Source of the DNA: Treponema phagedenis
GTDB lineage: Bacteria; Spirochaetota; Spirochaetia; Treponematales; Treponemataceae
Assembly (NCBI RefSeq): GCF_008153345.1
Contig: NZ_CP042818.1
Location: 186,001 to 250,000, forward strand
DNA length: 64,000 nucleotides
Direction: 5' to 3'
A model generated the notes under the pieces. It ran no database searches, was not told the DNA's origin, and saw only the letters and a program-made list of their open reading frames with translations. Positions 60,831 to 64,000 of the stretch are shown piece by piece. A program made the translations under genes and the position numbers. Positions within the stretch are counted from its first letter, which is position 1, and each line of letters begins with the position of its first letter.

Positions 60831-63155
60831 ATGAAAAGAAAACTTATTACTTCAGCCCTGCCTTATGTTAATAATATTCCTCATTTGGGGAATTTATTGC
60901 AGGTTTTGTCGGCGGATGTGTTTGCCCGCTTTTGCCGCTTAAAGGGATATAAAACGCTTTATATTTGCGGAACCGATGAGTATGGCACCGCAACAGAGAC
61001 AAAGGCCTTACAGGAAGGAAAAACGCCTCAGCAGCTTTGCGATTATTATCATGCAATACACAGTGATATTTATAACTGGTTTAACATTGCCTTTGACTAT
61101 TTTGGAAGAACTTCAACTCCGCAGCAAACGGAAATTACCCAGCAGATTTTTCTTGATTTGGAGAAAAACGGTTTTATTACCGAGCACGAAATGCAGCAGT
61201 TGTATTGCCCGCAGTGTCGCCGATTTTTGGCAGACCGCTATGTACGCGGCACGTGCCCGCATTGCAGTTATGAGGATGCGCGGGGCGATCAGTGCGAGCA
61301 ATGCGGAAAGCTGTTAGACCCCACCGAATTAAAAAATCCGCAGTGCGCTACTTGCGGTGGCACACCCGAACCGCAGACAACAAAACATTTGTATATCAAC
61401 TTGCCGGCAATTATTTCTCAATATCAGCCATGGATGGAAGAGGCAAGTAAAAACGGCGAGTGGTCAAATAACGCATTGCAGATGACAAAGAGTTGGATTA
61501 GAGACGGTTTGCAGGAGCGTGCCATTACCCGCGATCTGCAATGGGGTATTCCCGTTCCGAAAGCAGGTTACGAAAAAAAGGTTTTTTACGTATGGTTTGA
61601 TGCGCCGATCGGCTATATTTCCATTACGAAAAGTTTTACGGATATAACCGGCGGAGATTGGAAAAGCTGGTGGCTTGATCAAAAGGATGTGGAACTTTTT
61701 CAGTTTATCGGAAAAGATAATATTCCTTTTCACACGGTTATCTTCCCCTGTTCGCTGATAGGGTCGGGGCAAAACTGGACAAAACTTTTTCATATGTCAA
61801 GCACCGAGTACCTTAATTATGAATCGGGGAAATTCTCAAAATCAAAAGGAGTCGGGGTGTTCGGCTCCGATGCAAAAGAATCGGGTATCCCTGCGGATAT
61901 GTGGCGTTTTTATTTGTTTTATAATCGTCCCGAAAAAAACGACACACAGTTTACATGGAAGGATTTTCAGGAGCGGGTGAACAGCGAACTGATCGGAAAC
62001 TTCTGTAATCTTGTAAACAGAACCTTCAGTTTTATTTCCCGCTATTATAACGGCTGTATCCCCGAAGTTGACGGAACGCAGTCTTCCCGCGCGGATGTTG
62101 CCGAGCCTATTAAGCAGCTGCGAAAGGCTGTTGAAAGCTATAAAAAATCCATTACTGATTTGATGGACTGGGCAAATTTACGTGACGGCTTTCATCAGAT
62201 ATTTGAGCTTTCCTCTATTGCGAATAAGGCGTTTCAAGACGGAGAGCCTTGGAAAAATCGAGATGCGGATCCGGAAAAAACCGAAGCGCTTCTTTCCGAG
62301 CTTTGCTATTTTATTAAGGACTTGCTCATTCTGATTCACCCCTTTATGCCTGAATACGCAAGTCAGGCAGCCTCTTTTTTAGGCATAAAGATTTGGTCGG
62401 GAAATGTTTTTAATGAGCAAAAACCCGATTATACCATTCCGAAGTCTGCGCTTTCGTGGAGCAATATCGGAGAGAGAAAGGGATTAAAAACGGTACAAAA
62501 TGTAGTTATTATTTATAAAACCCTCGATGATAAAACTATTAACGCATATCGGGAACGATATGCCGGAAATCAACAAGAGCGAAAAAAATCAAAAGAGCCT
62601 GCCGCACCGGCAAAAGAAACCTTGCCTGCCGATGCAATTTTTTCTCAAAAAATTGCATTAAAAACCGCAAAGGTTATCCGCGTAGAGCGGCACCCCGAAG
62701 CGGACAAACTGTATATAGAAACCCTTGATGACGGTTCGGGTGAAGAGCGGGTTATCCTTTCGGGGCTTGTTCCCTACATGGAGGCTGAGGAAATACTCGG
62801 AAAAACAATTATTATTGCGGATAATCTAAAACCGCGAAAAATGCGCGGCATAGAATCGCGCGGTATGCTCCTTGCGGCGGACTACTTTGAAGGAGAGACC
62901 CGAAAGGTTGAGCTTTTAGAAGCCCCGTGGGCAGCACCCGGCACGCCTGTGCTTTTGGAAGGAGAAATAGAAAATGCGAACGCTGAAGCGGTTGCGGAAC
63001 ACTATCAAAAAAGGCCCCACAGCATTGACGCTGATGTGTTTTTTTCAGTGCCGATTCAGGTAACCGATTATAGCGTTACCATTGCCGGAAAAAAACTCAC
63101 TGTTGACGGCAAACCGATTACCACCGCAAAAACACAAAACGGCACAGTCGGATAA
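60831..63155 (+). CDS. metG: Methionyl-tRNA synthetase
   Basis: 774 residues, class I synthetase charging tRNA-Met. HIGH motif as HLGNLLQVL near residue 18; a double zinc-knuckle CP domain (YCPQCRRFLADRY, GTCPHCSYED, CEQCGKLLDP, PQCATCGG); YVWFDAPIGYIS; KMSKS as KFSKSKGVG near residue 341. A C-terminal tRNA-binding OB-fold (KTAKVIRVERHPEADKLYIE, LKPRKMRGIESRGMLLAA) follows a Lys/Ala-rich linker. The last ~50 residues extend beyond that domain. Complete frame with a terminator 25 bp downstream. Confidence 0.97.
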   Translation: MKRKLITSALPYVNNIPHLGNLLQVLSADVFARFCRLKGYKTLYICGTDEYGTATETKALQEGKTPQQLCDYYHAIHSDIYNWFNIAFDYFGRTSTPQQTEITQQIFLDLEKNGFITEHEMQQLYCPQCRRFLADRYVRGTCPHCSYEDARGDQCEQCGKLLDPTELKNPQCATCGGTPEPQTTKHLYINLPAIISQYQPWMEEASKNGEWSNNALQMTKSWIRDGLQERAITRDLQWGIPVPKAGYEKKVFYVWFDAPIGYISITKSFTDITGGDWKSWWLDQKDVELFQFIGKDNIPFHTVIFPCSLIGSGQNWTKLFHMSSTEYLNYESGKFSKSKGVGVFGSDAKESGIPADMWRFYLFYNRPEKNDTQFTWKDFQERVNSELIGNFCNLVNRTFSFISRYYNGCIPEVDGTQSSRADVAEPIKQLRKAVESYKKSITDLMDWANLRDGFHQIFELSSIANKAFQDGEPWKNRDADPEKTEALLSELCYFIKDLLILIHPFMPEYASQAASFLGIKIWSGNVFNEQKPDYTIPKSALSWSNIGERKGLKTVQNVVIIYKTLDDKTINAYRERYAGNQQERKKSKEPAAPAKETLPADAIFSQKIALKTAKVIRVERHPEADKLYIETLDDGSGEERVILSGLVPYMEAEEILGKTIIIADNLKPRKMRGIESRGMLLAADYFEGETRKVELLEAPWAAPGTPVLLEGEIENANAEAVAEHYQKRPHSIDADVFFSVPIQVTDYSVTIAGKKLTVDGKPITTAKTQNGTVG

Positions 63156-63180
63156 GAGCTGCTAAAATGCCGTACGCATG

Positions 63181-63222
63181 GAAAAGCCCTGTTCTTTGTA
63201 AAAAAGGACAGGGCTTTTTTTA
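63181..63222 (+). terminator. Rho-independent terminator of metG
   Basis: Arms AAAGCCCTGT and ACAGGGCTTT with an approximately 15-nt loop, followed by a T run. Confidence 0.8.
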
Positions 63223-63303
63223 ACGGAACCAAAACGCGGTACCATCGGGTGATTTTACAGCCGAATATCCGATACGCATATTTGTAACCGTTTCACTCCT
63301 ACA

Positions 63304-63692
63304 TAGTATAGCATTTTGTAATTAACTTCCTGTTATAAAAATTAGCGTATCAACAATAAGGAACTGCGGATTTAAGCATTACTATGGTAAATTGCTCACC
63401 GTTGCGCTGTGTCAAACTCTTTCTATAATAGAAGCTTTAAAACTCGCAGGTTTGGTTTTGACACGGACGTCAAAAACTCAGAACCGCCACGGATGGCGGT
63501 GGCTCTAAACAGAATTGAGTTTGAAAACTACCACAGCTATATAAACAGGAGTTTTCAAACTCATAGGTTTCATTTTGACACGGACGTCAAAATGAAACCG
63601 TTGTGTCGAACTCTTTTTTATAAAACTTTTTACGTTTTTGCTAAAATGTATTAAAAAAATTTAATCGACTTATTAAAAAAACGCCGTAGTAG
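63304..63692 (+). repeat. Near-complete 389-bp mosaic repeat
   Basis: Left end TAGTATAGCATTTTGTAATT, core with GTATCAACAATAAGGAACTG and GGTAAATTGCTCACCGTTGC, then hairpins GACACGGACGTC (63459-63470), CCGCCACGGATGGCGG (63484-63499), GAGTTTGAAAACT / AGTTTTCAAACTC (63517-63562) and GGTTTCATTTTGAC / GTCAAAATGAAACC (63566-63599). Right end TTATTAAAAAAACG. Same general order as the copy at 51176-51676 but shorter by about one triad. Confidence 0.8.
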
Positions 63693-63852
63693 TTATGATA
63701 AATCGGTTTTGTAAGCAACCCGCCTTGTTTTGCGGTAAGGATTACCCGCCATTACCGCAGCAGGGCACTGTCATTATGCAAAGCTGCTTGCTTGTATTTC
63801 CACCTTAACAGAAAAGCCCGACCGAACTCTTTTCGGATCAAAATATTTTCGC

Positions 63853-63882
63853 TTGCAGTTTTCGGCATTTTTACGATATAAT
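63853..63882 (+). promoter_or_regulatory. Promoter of mnmG, leaderless type
   Basis: TTGCAG (63853-63858), 18-nt spacer, TATAAT (63877-63882), then 8 nt to the ATG at 63891; no Shine-Dalgarno site. Confidence 0.65.
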
Positions 63883-63890
63883 GGGCGCCT

Positions 63891-64000
63891 ATGAATTTTC
63901 GTTATTCCGATTATGATGTCATTGTGGTAGGCGGCGGGCATGCGGGGATTGAGGCTGCGCTGGCGGCGGCTCGAATGGGGGAACAGACTCTTTTAATTAC
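63891..64000 (+). CDS. mnmG: tRNA uridine-5-carboxymethylaminomethyl modification enzyme MnmG, 5' end
   Basis: The first 36 codons, cut by the window edge. [19 protein letters not shown] and then [16 protein letters not shown] form the N-terminal FAD-binding beta-alpha-beta of MnmG (GidA), with the family-specific GGGHAGxEAA. With MnmE it modifies the wobble uridine of several tRNAs. Confidence 0.92.
   Translation, partial: MNFRYSDYDVIVVGGGHAGIEAALAAARMGEQTLLI

Larger units (their letters stand above)
63156..63890. other. Gene-free interval: terminator, mosaic repeat, mnmG promoter
   Basis: It holds the metG terminator, the near-complete repeat at 63304-63692, then about 160 bp of unassigned DNA up to the mnmG promoter. 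No gene is recognised. Confidence 0.7.

Overview
The window reads as chromosomal DNA of a host-associated spirochaete, most likely a Treponema of the T. denticola / T. phagedenis kind. The signs are moderate-to-low GC, a FlgM-type flagellar anti-sigma factor, an sCache chemoreceptor, a BspA-like LRR lipoprotein, tryptophanase beside an Na+-dependent amino acid transporter, and an IS1202-family (ISTde1-like) element. The species call is inference; no rRNA gene is present.

Layout. 1-3.9 kb: minus-strand housekeeping operon murC-yicC-cmk-mutY. 4.66-6.65 kb: uvrB. 6.8-12.3 kb: an insertion-sequence island holding one IS3-family element, two identical inverted copies of a second IS3-family element, a truncated ISTde1-like element, relics of an EamA transporter and an IS30 transposase, and one tRNA-Gly gene between the inverted copies. 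13-15.1 kb: a NusG-like antiterminator and a CapD-like nucleotide-sugar dehydratase. 15.4 kb: tRNA-Met. 15.6-18.7 kb: sugar ABC importer without its ATPase. 18.9-23.1 kb: SPOR-domain envelope protein, exported hypothetical protein, and two cNMP-binding/GGDEF proteins. 23.4 kb: a frameshifted lipoprotein. 24.4-28.8 kb: GH35 beta-galactosidase and an eda-kdgK operon. 29.5-41.3 kb: two CNNM/CorC proteins, chemoreceptor, rubredoxin, nitrilase-type hydrolase, FNT channel, SpoU methyltransferase, a degenerate Fe-ADH homologue, flgM, rsmI and a DJ-1-family protein. 41.7-45.2 kb: nth, then the tnaA-NSS transporter unit. 45.4-51.0 kb: type III restriction-modification system preceded by a small ORF with a (CT)13 tract. 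52-57.5 kb: IclR regulator, then a repeat-rich LRR lipoprotein split by an ISTde1-like element with a 16-bp target duplication. 58.2-64 kb: nitroreductase, cysteine desulfurase, metG and the start of mnmG.

Three things stand out. First, nearly every long intergenic region carries pieces of a MITE-like mosaic element. It is bounded by inverted ends reading (C)TAGTATAACGTTTT and filled with tandem triads of hairpins whose stems change on both arms while the loop core (A/G)TCCGTG stays nearly constant; mutY and the GH35 gene take their stop codon from its terminal CTAG. Second, the type III R-M operon starts with a well-formed start codon and Shine-Dalgarno site that read through a CT dinucleotide tract into an immediate stop. 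Loss of one CT unit or gain of two would open a 131-residue-class ORF directly coupled to mod, which looks like a phase-variation switch. Third, several housekeeping genes (murC, uvrB, rsmI, metG, mnmG and the GGDEF pair) have a -10 box only 5-8 nt before the start codon and no Shine-Dalgarno site, the signature of leaderless mRNAs.

The tnaA promoter appears to borrow its -35 hexamer from a relic of an ISTde1-like end and carries a GTTACAA-N10-TTGTAAC inverted repeat over the -10. Coding calls rest on family motifs read by eye; no database search was possible.
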